Source of the DNA: Styela clava | Lineage: Eukaryota > Chordata > Ascidiacea > Stolidobranchia > Styelidae | DNA: 64,000 nt | Direction of reading: 5' to 3' | NCBI RefSeq assembly: GCF_964204865.1 | Contig: NC_135261.1 | Span: 7,130,001 to 7,194,000, forward strand | Shown: positions 1 to 12,371 of the stretch, in pieces | Position numbering within the stretch: position 1 is the first letter of the stretch | Layout of the letters: the number at the start of each line of letters is the position of its first letter | Notes under the pieces: model-generated | Databases searched by the model: none | Told to the model about the DNA's origin: nothing | The model's input: the letters and a program-made list of their open reading frames with translations, nothing else | Translations under genes and position numbers: made by a program

Positions 1-190
1 CCAGTTTTGGAACAAACACACAACAGGCGCTGCGTGAAACTGGTTCAAGGCAATTTGTCGGAGTATGTTATTGAATTCACTCAACATCAGACAGGATCGA
101 CTACTAGAGATGGGGCGATGAACCGGTCGATCGCGATCAACGTGTTGGCCATCCCTCCTCTATTGCGATTCACTTTTATGTTATATTAAC

Positions 191-855
191 TAGGACTGGG
201 AATGATTAGCCAATTTTAGATTGTTAGCGGTTACGATTTATTTAAACCGTTAACTGACATCTAAGGTAAAAGTCATTTTTATAATGTACAATTTTTCCAA
301 AGATGATTACGTCATCGCAAATTTATCGTTTAATTCGAAAGAATATCACTAACTGCATGGTAAGGACCTAATAAATGTGAAAAATAATTGAAGTACCAAG
401 ATTGCTGATTATGAACATTTGACAATGATAAATTCAGAATCAGTTTTCGGTCGAAATATATTGTTCACCATTTTTTATTGCAAAATACTATATTCAATGT
501 CATTCAACAAGTGCGCAGTCGATGCTGTGTTACTTCATGATATCTCAGAGTAGAATTTGCACGCCGAACACTGAAAATTTGTCACATGAATGACATTTAA
601 AAACGGATTCGGGTTTAAGTAAAATATTTTCAAATGTCCGAAGCAGGTAGCATATCTCTTGCAGCAGAGCGATCATGATACTATCTTCATTCGTGAATAA
701 TTTTGAGCGATACCGGGATAAGATCACGCGAAGTTGCTTTGTAACCATTGTGAAGTAAAAGAGTAAAATTATCAGGTCAAACGTCACGCTGTGATTAACC
801 GGTTGATTTTGCCTGGTTAACGGTTAAAGTGTTTCACCTGAAATTCCCAGTCCTA
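191..855. mobile_element. TIR element, TAGGRCTGGGAAT family, copy 1
   Basis: The two ends are inverted copies: TAGGACTGGGAAT on the left and ATTCCCAGTCCTA on the right. Stretches rich in 'ggttaac' lie just inside both ends. A second copy at 11732-12351 shares the ends and much of the interior in the opposite orientation. Ends of this type are typical of hAT elements, but I cannot see a convincing 8-bp target duplication here (atattaac against gttataaa). A minus-strand reading frame at 545-787 is repeat sequence shared with the other copy and is not annotated as a gene. Confidence 0.7.
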
Positions 856-1022
856 GTTATAAACCGACGTTTTTCGAAATACTATAAATCATCCTTCCTC
901 CGAACGAACCAACCGAAATAGATTCATGAAATTGCGCACTTGTATAGCTTGGATATCTTCGAAAATGAACCAAGTCCGCGGAGAGCTTATTTATTTATGT
1001 ATCACTATAACGAGACGAATAA

Positions 1023-1047
1023 ACATACATACATACATATACATATC
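1023..1047. repeat. (ACAT)n microsatellite
   Basis: Short run of acat/acatat units in otherwise unremarkable AT-rich sequence. Confidence 0.8.
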
Positions 1048-1210
1048 CCAGTATCGCTCAAAATTAATCACGGGTCTTTGATAGATAGTTATACTTAATA
1101 TCTAGTTATGACTGCTTGGGCTTGTCCGAGGGGAAAGGTGCGAGTAAACGATGTATAAAAGAGAATGAATCGTATTAAAAAATGAGCACGGATAGATCAA
1201 GTGTTTAGGG

Positions 1211-2589
1211 CACTGTTTCCCAACCCGAGTCCGCGGTCTCAAATGAGTCCGCAGAGCGTTTGAATGAGTCCGCAACGAGTCAGAAATTCACTGCGGGCCG
1301 CAAACGTTTTTGCGAAACTTATCCATCAGCCAAGTTACGATTTACGTTAAAATGTACATAAAACATTAAAAGCAAGTTTATTCACATAACATTAATCGAG
1401 TCAATAACTACTGGATACTGAGTGGACATATATATATACTGTATTCGAAAATTCAACTATTAGAATAGCAATTTACTATTCGAAAATTTGGTCAGGTGAA
1501 GCGACAGGTCACTTGCGCGTCGCTTAATCAAACGATTGGATTTCACAACTCACTTGCGGATTCCCGACGAAAACACGAGTCGGCACACGCATGGATAGCT
1601 AAGTGGCGTTTCTCACGAGCTCGAGCAGCGAGGAATAATTTTTTTTCTGGTGTCAATGGTGGCAACCTAAATTTTTCAAATGAAAAAGCGGAAATACAAA
1701 AAATAAAACGTAAAACACCATAAGATTTGTTTTATGATGGTCCGCTACCGATTAAAATCGCTTTTTAGACATTGCAAATCGCAAAATTTCGGGTGCTACC
1801 GTATGTATCAGGGCATTTTCCCTTAGGATTCTTTGCTTTACTGCCTGCACATTGGTACGTACAGTACTGGAGCGCCGTAAGTGTTGTACGACCAGCTCAG
1901 ATTTGTCGAATTCACAAAAATACGAATCAAAACAAAATATAATCGGGCACTTTACCACGCATTTTTGTGTCCACGGATTGTCATGGTATTTTCTGAGTAG
2001 TATTGCTTTTATTTCGTCAACACAATCACATATTATAATGATCACAATTAAATTAATATTAAACCAAGGCGATGAATAGTTTTTTTGATTTACTAATATG
2101 TTTTAATTACCTTTTTAATAAGTACTAAATCAACTTGTACTTTCTGGAAATTTAAAGCAGATAACAAATTCTCAAGATCGCAGAAAATATTTAACAAAAC
2201 TAAATATAATCGGGCCATATATTCTCACATTAATTTGTTCGCTACTTTTCGTGGCATTTTAAAGAAGTAATGCTTTCATCTTGTCATAAGTCGACGCAAC
2301 CGCGAGCCATGAACACAATTAAATTAAAATAGAAAGACATTTTAAATTCTCGTCGTTATCATGGATTGAATATTGTGCGATACAAAAGGCCATTTATACA
2401 CTAAAGAGTCGGCTCTTTTGACAGACGCGTAATTGCGGCAAATTTCCGATTTTGAAATTCGTTAAAATTCTGTTGTGTTTGGTTTTATTACTTCACACAG
2501 GATACAATTGCAATAAACGCACGTTGAGTCTGCAAAGATTTTTAACGGTGAGAAAATAGTCCGCGACCAAAAAAGGTTGGGAAACGCTG
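1211..2589. mobile_element. Non-autonomous hAT-type element, family A copy 1
   Basis: The left end reads CACTGTTTCCCAACC and the right end GGTTGGGAAACGCTG, an imperfect inverted pair. An exact 8-bp direct repeat GTTTAGGG flanks the element at 1203-1210 and 2590-2597. These are hallmarks of the hAT superfamily. The 1.4-kb interior has only short frames and no transposase is recognisable. A second copy lies at 52200-54329 and shares 'agtccgcggtctcaaa' near the left end and 'agtccgcgacc' near the right. Confidence 0.88.
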
Positions 2590-3432
2590 GTTTAGGGTGT
2601 CGAGAGTCCATTTCGGAATAAAGGTCAATGCGTAAATAAATACTAATAAATCGCATGACTGATATAAAATTGATACTATCTCGTTCGATTATCCTTGTGG
2701 CAAGGGCCACAAGCGGATCCGAAGTGTGTAGGAATGTATACAAGGAGAAAGGACCTGCAGTACAATATCTTAAAACTCCCCGAAATAAAAATAGTTGTTA
2801 TTATGGCATTCCTTTTTTCATTATTTTTCAATACTCTAGCAATTAGGTTTCGACTATGGACATGGTGAGAATAGCGCGTTTAAAAAGTAGAATTGTCCTG
2901 CTTACAAAGGAATTTTGCCACACAATTTGCGCTCACCACAGAGGTGGTTTGTTAATTGGCTGATTTAACAACATAAAGGCGAGAAATACGCAATTAAAGT
3001 TTTTTTCTATTCATTTTTCCCGGTTGTACTATTCTGGTTTCTTGTGATATATTATCATTTGCATATGTGACATAAGCTGCAATATCATAGCGTATTAGGT
3101 CATCGCTTATATCTGAAAAAAAAGAGAACCGCCCTCTGTTTTTACACGTTTGGAAGTTGTATACGTCAGAATTTACGCGAACTCGTAATGCGCATTTGTA
3201 TCTGTCGCGTGTGTGTGTGTTCGTGCGCGTAATTATTACCTTATAAGGAAGATGCGCAATCCATATTCGGGTCAAGCCTACATTTGTTACGCCGGTGTCA
3301 TTTCTCGCAGGCGTCGGTAGCGGCCGCATCAAGGTAGTAAAGTTTTAAGCTTTCGCAGTTTTATTCGTCACAACTAGACTTTGAATTCGCTTTCTCGTTT
3401 GAATAGAAGTTTATTTTATCGATAACTAAAAT

Positions 3433-4491
3433 ATGTCGTACTCGCTCGAAGGAGGAAGTCCATGGGGCTTTCGTCTTACCGGAGGAAAAGATTTCCGTAC
3501 GGAATTGGTAATTTCTAAAATTACACCGGGAGGAAAAGCAGATCGTGCTGGTATAAAATGTGGCATGGCTTTATCGGAAATAAATAATCAACCTACCGCA
3601 AATATGACTCATATGGAAGCTCAAGGTCAAGTAAAAAACGCTGGGCATACACTAGTATTAATTGTCAAGAATAAAGATGATAGTGTTTCATATGCTACCA
3701 GCGGTGTTGAGAATTTGAATATTTCTTCACCACCAAAGCCATCCGTCCAAACAAGTGCAACTTATGTGAAACCAGTGCAAACTTCTGTACCTCAGCCTAA
3801 TCGGTATCAACCAAGCAAACCAGCCCCCGCTCCTGATTTTCTTCCACCCCCACCAGCAGATGAGCCTCTTCCTCCGCCGCCACAAAGCATGCTCGGGCCT
3901 GGACCACAGATGAAGCAACAGTCTAACAAAGGGGATGAAAGTGATCCAATATGTGAAGGGTGTAGGAAGATTATTCTTGGTCCTTATCTGTCACATCAAG
4001 GCAAGAATTGGCACATTGATGAATTTGTATGCGCTGCGAGCAATTGTAGAAAACCACTTCAAAATATCGGCTTTATTGACGAAGGGGGAGAGAGATACTG
4101 CAAAGATTGCTATGAGAAGCATTTTGCTCACACATGTGGAAAATGTCACAAAAAAGTTGTCGGCGAAGTAATGCATGCTCTTGGCCAAACCTGGCATATG
4201 ACATGCTTTGTATGTAAAGCATGTGGTCAAACCTTCAAAGATGGTGTATTTCAAATGCAAGGTGATCAACCATACTGTATTACTGACTACAATCGTCTGT
4301 TTAGCCAGGTATGCAAAGGGTGCAACTTTACCATCGAAGCTGGAGATAGTTATTTGGAAGCACTTAGTGCACAGTGGCATGATACGTGCTTCGAATGTGC
4401 TGTTTGCCATTGTGACCTTAAAACTGTAGGATTTTTTGCAGCTGGTGGAAAACCTGTTTGTAGCAATCACAGAAATGCCAGGGTTGCATGA
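3433..4491 (+). CDS. PDZ and LIM domain protein, Zasp/LDB3/Enigma type
   Basis: An unbroken 352-codon frame encodes an N-terminal PDZ domain (residues about 1-82, with the ligand-binding loop PWGFRLTGG at 10-18), a proline-rich linker (PPPP runs at 138-150) and three LIM domains (about 174-226, 235-285 and 294-346) with the expected Cys/His zinc ligands. Proteins of this group sit at Z-discs or actin anchorage sites and link alpha-actinin to signalling proteins. LIM2 and LIM3 look closest to LDB3/PDLIM7. LIM1 has a C200-X4-C205 spacing (residues CAASNC) that I recall from insect Zasp proteins rather than the usual C-X2-C. The whole coding region is one exon although relatives are normally multi-exon. 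A possible splice acceptor (tttgaatag) ends at about 3406 in the 5' UTR. It could be called PDLIM7, LDB3 or Zasp; orthology is not resolved. Confidence 0.95.
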   Translation: MSYSLEGGSPWGFRLTGGKDFRTELVISKITPGGKADRAGIKCGMALSEINNQPTANMTHMEAQGQVKNAGHTLVLIVKNKDDSVSYATSGVENLNISSPPKPSVQTSATYVKPVQTSVPQPNRYQPSKPAPAPDFLPPPPADEPLPPPPQSMLGPGPQMKQQSNKGDESDPICEGCRKIILGPYLSHQGKNWHIDEFVCAASNCRKPLQNIGFIDEGGERYCKDCYEKHFAHTCGKCHKKVVGEVMHALGQTWHMTCFVCKACGQTFKDGVFQMQGDQPYCITDYNRLFSQVCKGCNFTIEAGDSYLEALSAQWHDTCFECAVCHCDLKTVGFFAAGGKPVCSNHRNARVA

Positions 4492-7400
4492 ACAACACAA
4501 CATATAAGACTCATTTGATGTTATATTTTTTTGATATCGCCCAGCGTTGTTTTGTATGGTACATTGTCATCCTTTATGGGTGACTGGTAAAACCACATTC
4601 CCTGATTAGGATGAGATTATTTTTCCTGCTGCATTGTTTTCTATATCCTGAGATTCTAATTTACAGAAGTACACCAGATAACTGAAATACTATTGTAATT
4701 TAACATGAACATCAAGATCATTTTTCTTTCTCAATTGGAAGACTGATAATAATGCATCATGACTATTGTACTAAGCTAGTGTCAATTATAGAAAGTGCTC
4801 GTATAATTAATTAGCTCTTTTTGCTCTATTTAGTTTTGCTACAATATACATACAAAAAAATGGTGTCTCTCGATAAAAAATTTTGAAATTATTGTCAACA
4901 ATCTAAATGCTATGTTTCCCGGAGTGGTTTAATTAAAAATTTATACGAAACAATATCTTGCCTTTGCAATTGGCTCTCAGGTTCAAAATAAGTTAACATG
5001 GAAATACACAATTGTAGCCCTCAGTTTTGATGCTTTTCATAGTAAAGCTTGCAGTGGCATTTTAGAATGTTAATATAATATTTACCTTTCATTATCTGTT
5101 TAAAATTCTGTTTGCTACCAGACGTATGCCCAGTATACAATCCATTGACTTTTATATGAATCACCAAATTACATTCAGATATTTGTAGCTTGTGAGTGTT
5201 GTGACTACAATCAGTGCTTTTATATTTTCTATTATGAATGGTTGCTTTTAACTTCTGTAAATGGATTTTTCATCTTATGTCAAAGAATTAAACAAATGTC
5301 CTCATTTGAATTTGTGCTGTCGGAATATCACAGCATTGATAAGACTAAATCATCATCGGTCGGAAATTTGTTGCTCTCAACGTATAACATAGCTTGAAAT
5401 ATTAAGATTTTCCATATTTTGTGTATTCATGTTATCATTTGTTACTGTAAGACTTATTTTTATTTACTTGCCTCCATTGCTGTAACCTTGTCAATTGTGA
5501 TCTAAATCATTGTTATCAAATGTATGGTGGAAATTTTGTATATAATTTTGATTTTGCACTAGCATTTTTTTGTTTTATCCCAGTTGTATTATTAATAACC
5601 ATTTTATCTACATGCGCATCAATAAAGTGCACTTTTAATATGATATATTACTGTACATATACATAATTCATTGTGATTATTGTCACTTATCAATGCTTGT
5701 AATAGGCTACATAGTATGAATTATTGGATTGATCTTTTACTTATCAAATAACTCTCTTTAATCGATCTCCGCTGCATTGATTATATCAAACCCTCTTGAT
5801 CATATTAATTACATTCCAATCAAATATTTTTGCTCAATATAAATTGAAATGCTGTCCATTGTCTTGAAATATTTCTTATTCTGCTTTTATATTTTTCATC
5901 CAATTGTCTATAATTAACACAATCTGTAGCTTGGTATATACAGTGCTTTGTCTATTTTGCCATCAAAATATAATATATTGCTCATGTAAGTCAGGATATT
6001 ACTGATAAAGTCAGATGGTGTTATCATATATTCAGGATACCATACTAAATTTCAAGTCCTGTTTAGCTGACTGGTGTTGCTCAAAACTTAGCCAATTCTC
6101 CTTTCCATGACTGACTGGAAAACACATCCCAGCTTTGATGAACTGGTTTATAACAGAAGCCTTGATTTAACAGTAAATTATCACTTTAATAAATGTTGCC
6201 CAATTCATAATAATTTTGAACTGGTTATGCTGGCCCTTTACTAACCCTGGCGTTTTCGGTGCTTTGTTAGTTTTAGGTTAAGGCAAACCGGATGACTATT
6301 TTGTAACAATTATATATATTAAGCCTAATGTTTTAATATGGTTTTGAATAAATATGGCAAACCTTTTATGCTGATATTATTAATTGCATTGTGTTTATTA
6401 TGCTGACAACCTGTCAGGTTATGAGATGTTTACCAAAATGTAGCAAGCCAATAGAAGCTATTTTATTTACATTCAGTCGGGTTTGTTAAACGTCTAAAGC
6501 TTATTCGATTTGGTAATATTCATCGCCGTGAGCGTATTATACACAACAGGCAGTTCGCTCTATCGTTATGTATTAATCACTGTTCTTGCCCGAGGTGTGG
6601 AAACTCACACCCCCATGACAATAACACAATATTTAGCACTCGCTTTAGATTTAGAACGAATATGTTATCTCGTTTTAGAAATATTCACAGTTCCCCTTTA
6701 TCTTAGATAATCTTGCAAGTAATTGTGGAAACGAAGACTAAATGCAGGGCGAAGGGTGTGATGATAGACTGCATGTTGCATAACGTGTTAGTTGAAAACA
6801 TAAGTGCGAAAAAGGAAAATATACAAACATGGATAGACCCATTCACCCATGTCGAATTGTTCAGATTTCCTTCAACAAAATTCTTTCGTTGTCAATCGTT
6901 CCAGGTATAAACTCTTTTAGACTTTTACTATTTGTTTCCTCTAACCGAGTTATTATTACCGTGCCCTCGCAGAGACGTCGACACGTCCATCCCGCACCGC
7001 GACCTTAATTACCGGTACCCTTAATACTACTAAAAAGTGTATACGCTAAAACTGCAAACTGATCTGAGTTGCTCGCCAGTGTATTAGAATAATTAGATGC
7101 AACTGCGTAAATTTGCATACCTATGTCAAAATTTCAATTCTTCGAAATGTTTGCGTAACTTTTGGAGAAAGCAGTTAGGTACTTTTCCCCAATGGCCATT
7201 TCAATAACCTTAGGCTATTGATAGTTGCCATACGGATAACACGTTTGATTTTGTTGTTGGGTACTACTGCCCACAAAGTGCAATGCTTTATATATATAAT
7301 GACCCGCTCTTTATTGGAAGTTTTCAAATGTCTGTATCCTAAATGAGAAAGAGTGTATAATAATGAATGTGTCGTGAATACTCGTGATCAGTGTTTTGTT

Positions 7401-7675
7401 ATAAAATAATATACTCAGCGACTGTAGTTATATATATATATATATATATATTTACGGTTATATTGTCAAAGTACTGTATATATAAAATGATACAACCACA
7501 AGAGATAAAACAAAGGCAACAGACCAGTTCCCGTTTGTGCAATTACTCAGCGTCCTAGGTTAACGCCATGGTCATGCACATTCCAGATTGGGTGCGTCGA
7601 TGAATTGAAGGTATCTTTTTGCACCCACCTGCAGTCGGGTTTACACAACTAGCAGGAGTAAAAAGTTGTCTAACG
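4492..7675 (+). other. 3' UTR and AT-rich flank of the PDZ-LIM gene
   Basis: No exon is recognisable on either strand. AATAAA signals in the gene's orientation occur at 5621-5626 and 6347-6352, so the 3' UTR may be 1.1-1.9 kb long. Short frames at 6510-6910 have no family resemblance. An (AT)n run lies at about 7428-7451. Confidence 0.5.
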
Positions 7676-8915
7676 CAGTGGTTCCCAACCTTTCTACTCT
7701 GGCGGACCGGTTAAATTAAATAAAATGTACTCGCGGACCGGCAAAAATTGAAATGAGTGGAACAGGGAATAATAACATAATATATTTGCGTAATCGGGCA
7801 ATCACTATGCTTTTAGAAAAAAAGGTACACTTAAAAACATTTCACATGAGGAAAAACGATCAAATAATGTTCCACCCATTATGAATAAAAAGGGCACACA
7901 TAAAAAGATGTAGTACGGTACATGCTAAATCGTGTACAAACACAATTAACTCCAGTGAGAATTTTGCTACTTTTCCGTTTCCAATACAGGATTACAAACG
8001 AAGCATCAAAAAAGGTTTTGCAACACGTAGCTCTGCAGCGGCTCACAGTCAATTTATTTGCTTCGTTTTAATTTTAAGCTAGAAGTAACTGGTTGAATAT
8101 TCGGACAACAGTTTGTTTGCTCGATTACTTAGCGATGGGTATTCGTTATCAAGAGATTTCGAAAATGAATTGTGACAATGATTCTTTTATAAATCTGGAC
8201 TGTGGAGTAGTGGTTTTATCGGGCTCAAAATCCTGCTGTGCATCACCCGGAAAATATCTCATCGGCCCCCGCTTTTGTTGCACGTCTCGGGACCATGTGT
8301 AACAAGTTCCTATCTCGCTGGGTGTCATGGTGAAGCTCTGGAATATTATACTGTTCCTGACAGTTTTCTGGTTTAAAAAAAGAAATATTCATAACCTTTT
8401 TTGGTATGGTAATATTAATCAAGAAAAGCATGCAGAACGGAAAAAGCACGCATGCTGATTTTCAGGTTTCTGAATCTTGCGAGATTTGAAAGAGCGCGTT
8501 CGCGATGAATCGGAACCGAAAAGGCGAAAATTGAGACTACTCGCCGCCAAGACGTCGCCGGGCCATTATTACCGCACTTATCAAACACCAATATGACGGC
8601 GGAAGAAAAATTGCAAAATGAACCAACGTAACTTCGACTTATCAATCCGACTTATTAATCAAGAAAAGCATGCAGAACGAAAAAAAGCACGCATGCTGAT
8701 TTGCAGGTTTTTGAATCTTGCAAGATTTGACGGCGCCAAGATGTCGCCGGTACCGCACATATCAAACAGCCATATGACGGCGGGGGAGAAATTGCGTAAT
8801 AAACCAACTTCGCCTTCGGTAAAGCGATTGAGACGGTAGAAAAACAACAAAATAAAATTTCTCGCGGAGCGGCAAAAAAGCTTCGCGGATCTGTACCGGC
8901 GGTTGGGAACCAGTG
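7676..8915. mobile_element. Non-autonomous hAT-type element, family B
   Basis: The ends are CAGTGGTTCCCAACC and GGTTGGGAACCAGTG, flanked by GTCTAACG (7668-7675) and GTATAACG (8916-8923), a 7/8 target duplication. The interior holds an imperfect tandem duplication: a block starting near 8410 recurs near 8649, both containing 'aagaaaagcatgcagaacg' followed by a 'gacggcgg' block. No transposase frame is visible. Confidence 0.85.
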
Positions 8916-8925
8916 GTATAACGGG

Positions 8926-10192
8926 CAGTGGCGTAGCATCCACCCCCGCAACCCCCGCGGTCGCGGGGGGCCCACAGCGAAAAGGGGCCCCAATGCGGTT
9001 AAAATTTAAGCTGCAAAACCAAAAGTTGCATTGCAAAAGCAGTAATGCACATCTTATAATGTTGATGTTAGTTCTGCCGTAAATATATAAATCGTTTTGT
9101 TACGTAACAATGCCGATGTCGTCGATTTTCGGCGTCGTGTGATTTGATCGCACCATCGCATCCACAACAAGAGAGCTATGCTCAAATATATGGACACGTA
9201 GAGTCACATAATTTTGATGACGTCATAGCGAAAAAAAAAGTAATAGCCTTCTGGAGAAAATTTTTATCTTTAACCACTAAAAATTTCAAAGCAATTGGTC
9301 CAGTATTCGAAGAGAAAAGCGACTTTTTAAAAACGTGTCAAGCGGTACTGAGTTAGCAGTCAGGCAGCATCTTACCTGTACACTGTAGGCCATATACGGT
9401 AATTGATCACAGAACAGTTGTTCCCTTGCAAATTTTATGTTGTTTACACTTTAGGACAGATAATTGATCACAGAACAATTCTTCCCTTTCAAATTTTATG
9501 TTGTTTCCAGTAGACTCTCATCAAAATAAACAAATATAGTAGGCTACAAGTGCTACAACGCTTGCATTACTGCACTGGTAGGACCGTGAAAGAATAAGTT
9601 ACGGTAATTTCATTGTGGTAAGACACCGGTACCGGCACCAGTACCAGTATCGTACTTACGTACTGAGCTACCAGTACCGGTACCGAACCTGTAGGTCTGA
9701 TATTCCGTTCCGCATACGATAGGCTATAAAACTTGCATTGCAGCATTAGTAATACCGCGGAAGGAATAAGTCAATTTCACTGCGTTACAGTACCGGTACG
9801 GCAACTTACCAGTACCGACCTACAGTAGCTGTAGTACTGAGCAAGACAATCGATCGCGAAACCGCTTGAAATAAGTGTAAAACAGTGTTCCCATGAGTAA
9901 AAATAAATACCGCGAAATTTTGTATGAAATATCATATCTCATAGGATTCATATAAAATTTAAGAATAAACAAAAGTAATAGCCTTCTAGCGAAAAAATTA
10001 ATCTTTAACCACTGAAAATTTCAAAGCAATTGGTCCAGTATTCGAAGAGAAAAGCGACTTTTTAAAAACGTGTCAAAGAACAAGAAAAAGAACAACAACA
10101 ACATAATATTGAAACGATCGTTATGTCCACTACGTGTCCAATTACGAATTATGTATATATTATACATCCACGAGAGTCTTGCTACGTCACTG
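8926..10192. mobile_element. Non-autonomous hAT-type element, family C, abutting family B
   Basis: The left end CAGTGGCGTAGCA and the right end TGCTACGTCACTG are inverted with one mismatch. The flanks ATAACGGG (8918-8925) and TTAACGGG (10193-10200) match at 7/8. The left duplication overlaps the right duplication of the preceding element by six bases. Inside are a GC-rich block near 8940-9000, a roughly 55-bp tandem pair at about 9400-9510, 'ccggtacc'-rich tracts at 9620-9820, and two pieces of the R repeat (9160-9345 and about 9970-10150). Confidence 0.78.
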
Positions 10193-10200
10193 TTAACGGG

Positions 10201-11731
10201 ACAGTCGCGACAACCCGAGGACAACAATAATCTGCCTGCGAAACCAAGGTCATGTAAAGAGAATGCTTCATGGGTCAATACGAAAGCTCAGTGATTCTTC
10301 TCTGCAAATTCTACCCCAGGATTATGATAACAATATCAAATAGGCAATGCTCAAAATATGAAAAGAAGGGTCCAATGACTGAACACAGCAATGGTAGTCA
10401 ATGCGACTTCCACTGAAATCCGGTATGTGATCTTTCATAAGCTTCAAGACAAGTTTATTTTTTCCAGCCGGTAAAAATAAATTTGACTTAAAGGGGGATC
10501 AATTCGGTTTGTTGTGGCTTCGTGTATCTTGTCATGTGATGTATGAAAGATCGTTCACAACATAGTTTGGGAACTATCGCGTCGCAAATTCGCGTATTTT
10601 TGTATGTTCATTTCTGGCTCAAGCCTTGTTTAGGGGAAAGGTATGCAAACGAAATTGCATTACAATCAGTGTTACGGCTAGTATTGTGGCCCCCTACAGC
10701 TGCTCTGTGGTCCCCGGAGGAAAGGGCCGACGATATAGGCCCTGTTGCAAAAGAAGGTTGTACAGTTAAACGTGAAGTATTGACAGTAAACTACATATAA
10801 CCGTAAATAAATAATAATAGATATAACAGTGATGAAATCTATGTTCAACTTTGACATACCCTCAGCAGTCAGCACTACGGATTGATTTCTTTGGCGGTAT
10901 CGGTTCGTTACGTTTGTACGAAAAGAGTAATGTTTACATATTTAAACGCGAACATCGCGCATCAGTATCAGCTGCGCCGACGGAGCTGCACAATGCCTGA
11001 TAACACCCTGAAAATATTGAAGAACAAGCAACACGGAGATATCGTATGAAGAATGAATAAGGGAGAGCCATGCAGAATAAAAAAATGTTCCTCTTTATTT
11101 TTTGAAGTATAACAGTAACATTTTGGTGAAATAAAGTCTTTTCTATGGAACCAACGACTAACATGTTTCAGAGGATATCACTCGGAGATAATTGAAAAAA
11201 TGAAAATAAAAGCAATAGATTTCTAGCGATTTTCAATCTCTTAGTACTAAACTACTTTGAAACTGATTGATCCAAGGGTTACAGTGATGAGTGATTTTTC
11301 TCATCAACTCCGGGTCTTTTTTGTTTGTCTGTTTGTTTTGTTTTATGTCAGAGTGACAAAAATAAAATTGATTATGTACTACATTTGATAATAATAAAAA
11401 CAAGGTAAAAACGAGTTATAAAATTTGTGATTGAAATAATCATCATTTTTTTATTATAATTTTTAATGGGAGCATGCAAATTTGCCGAGAGGACACAGTT
11501 TGCAAAAATACAACTGGTCAACTGATTTGTGCGACAAGGGCAAGTGCGGTCGTTCAGATACTTTATTTCCTGGGAGTTCCCATCTTCCGCTCTCGATTCT
11601 GCAGTTTTTTGGTTGTAACAGATAGTTAAAACAGGTGAGTTCACGAGCTAAACTGCTAATTGCTACATATGGTCTGACTTTATAACCTGCCGAGTTGACG
11701 GTTGGCGCATTTACTAAGAGTTAGTCATTAG
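10201..11731. other. Intergenic sequence with a degraded R-type repeat
   Basis: No gene is recognised. The segment at about 11205-11310 resembles the centre of the R repeat (caatagatttctagcg, then a diverged 'ccaagggttacag' block). The frame at 10543-10800 has no recognisable domain. Confidence 0.4.
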
Positions 11732-12351
11732 TAGGGCTGGGAATTTCAGGGAAAACACTTTAACCGGTAACCGGGTAAAATTAACCGGTTAACCGCCGCG
11801 TGACGTTTGACGTAATAATTTATAATTTCAGCTTGTTACGTCACAATGCTTATAAAGCAATTTTGCGTGTTCTTATCCCGGTATCGCTTATTAAAATTAT
11901 TCACGAATCAAGATAGTTTCATGATTGCTTTGCTGCAAGAGATAAGCAGCGTGGTTCGGGCGTGTGGAAGTATTTTAGAAAACCTGATTCCGTTGTTAAG
12001 CGTCATTTATGTGACAAATTATCAGTTTTACCGATTTTGCAATGAAATCGTGAACAATATATTTCGAAATCGACCGAAAACTGATTCTGAATTCATCGTT
12101 GTCAAATTTCCATAATCAGCAATCTTGGTACTTCCATTATTTTTCATATTTATTGAGTCCTTACCCACACAGTTAGTAATATTCTTTTGAATTTAATGCC
12201 ACAAAAGATAAATTTGCGATGACGTAATCATATTTGAAGAAATTGTACGGTATGAAGATGATTTGTACCTGAGAGGCCAGTTAACGGTTAAAATAAATCG
12301 TAACCGTTAACCATCTGAAATCGATTAACCGGTTAACCATTCCCAGCCCTA
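11732..12351. mobile_element. TIR element, TAGGRCTGGGAAT family, copy 2
   Basis: The ends TAGGGCTGGGAAT and ATTCCCAGCCCTA are inverted. GTCATTAG (11724-11731) and GTCATAAG (12352-12359) form a 7/8 target duplication, so an 8-bp-duplicating (hAT-like) superfamily is likely. Just inside both ends are 'ttaaccggttaacc' tracts. The 89-codon frame at 11846-12115 is related to the frame in copy 1 (shared peptide LFTN.DS.MIALLQEI) and is treated as repeat sequence. Confidence 0.82.
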
Positions 12352-12371
12352 GTCATAAGTAAGCATAAAAT

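Noticed and set aside
4208..4503. Other frames within the PDZ-LIM coding region, on both strands
   Set aside because: Shadows of the real coding frame; they lack domain structure.
8655..9036. Overlapping minus-strand frames of 112 and 125 codons
   Set aside because: They run across the junction of two transposons and are rich in simple GC-rich sequence.
10070..10294. 74-codon frame starting with a Lys/Asn run
   Set aside because: It starts in an R repeat and crosses the right end of a hAT element, so it is not a gene.
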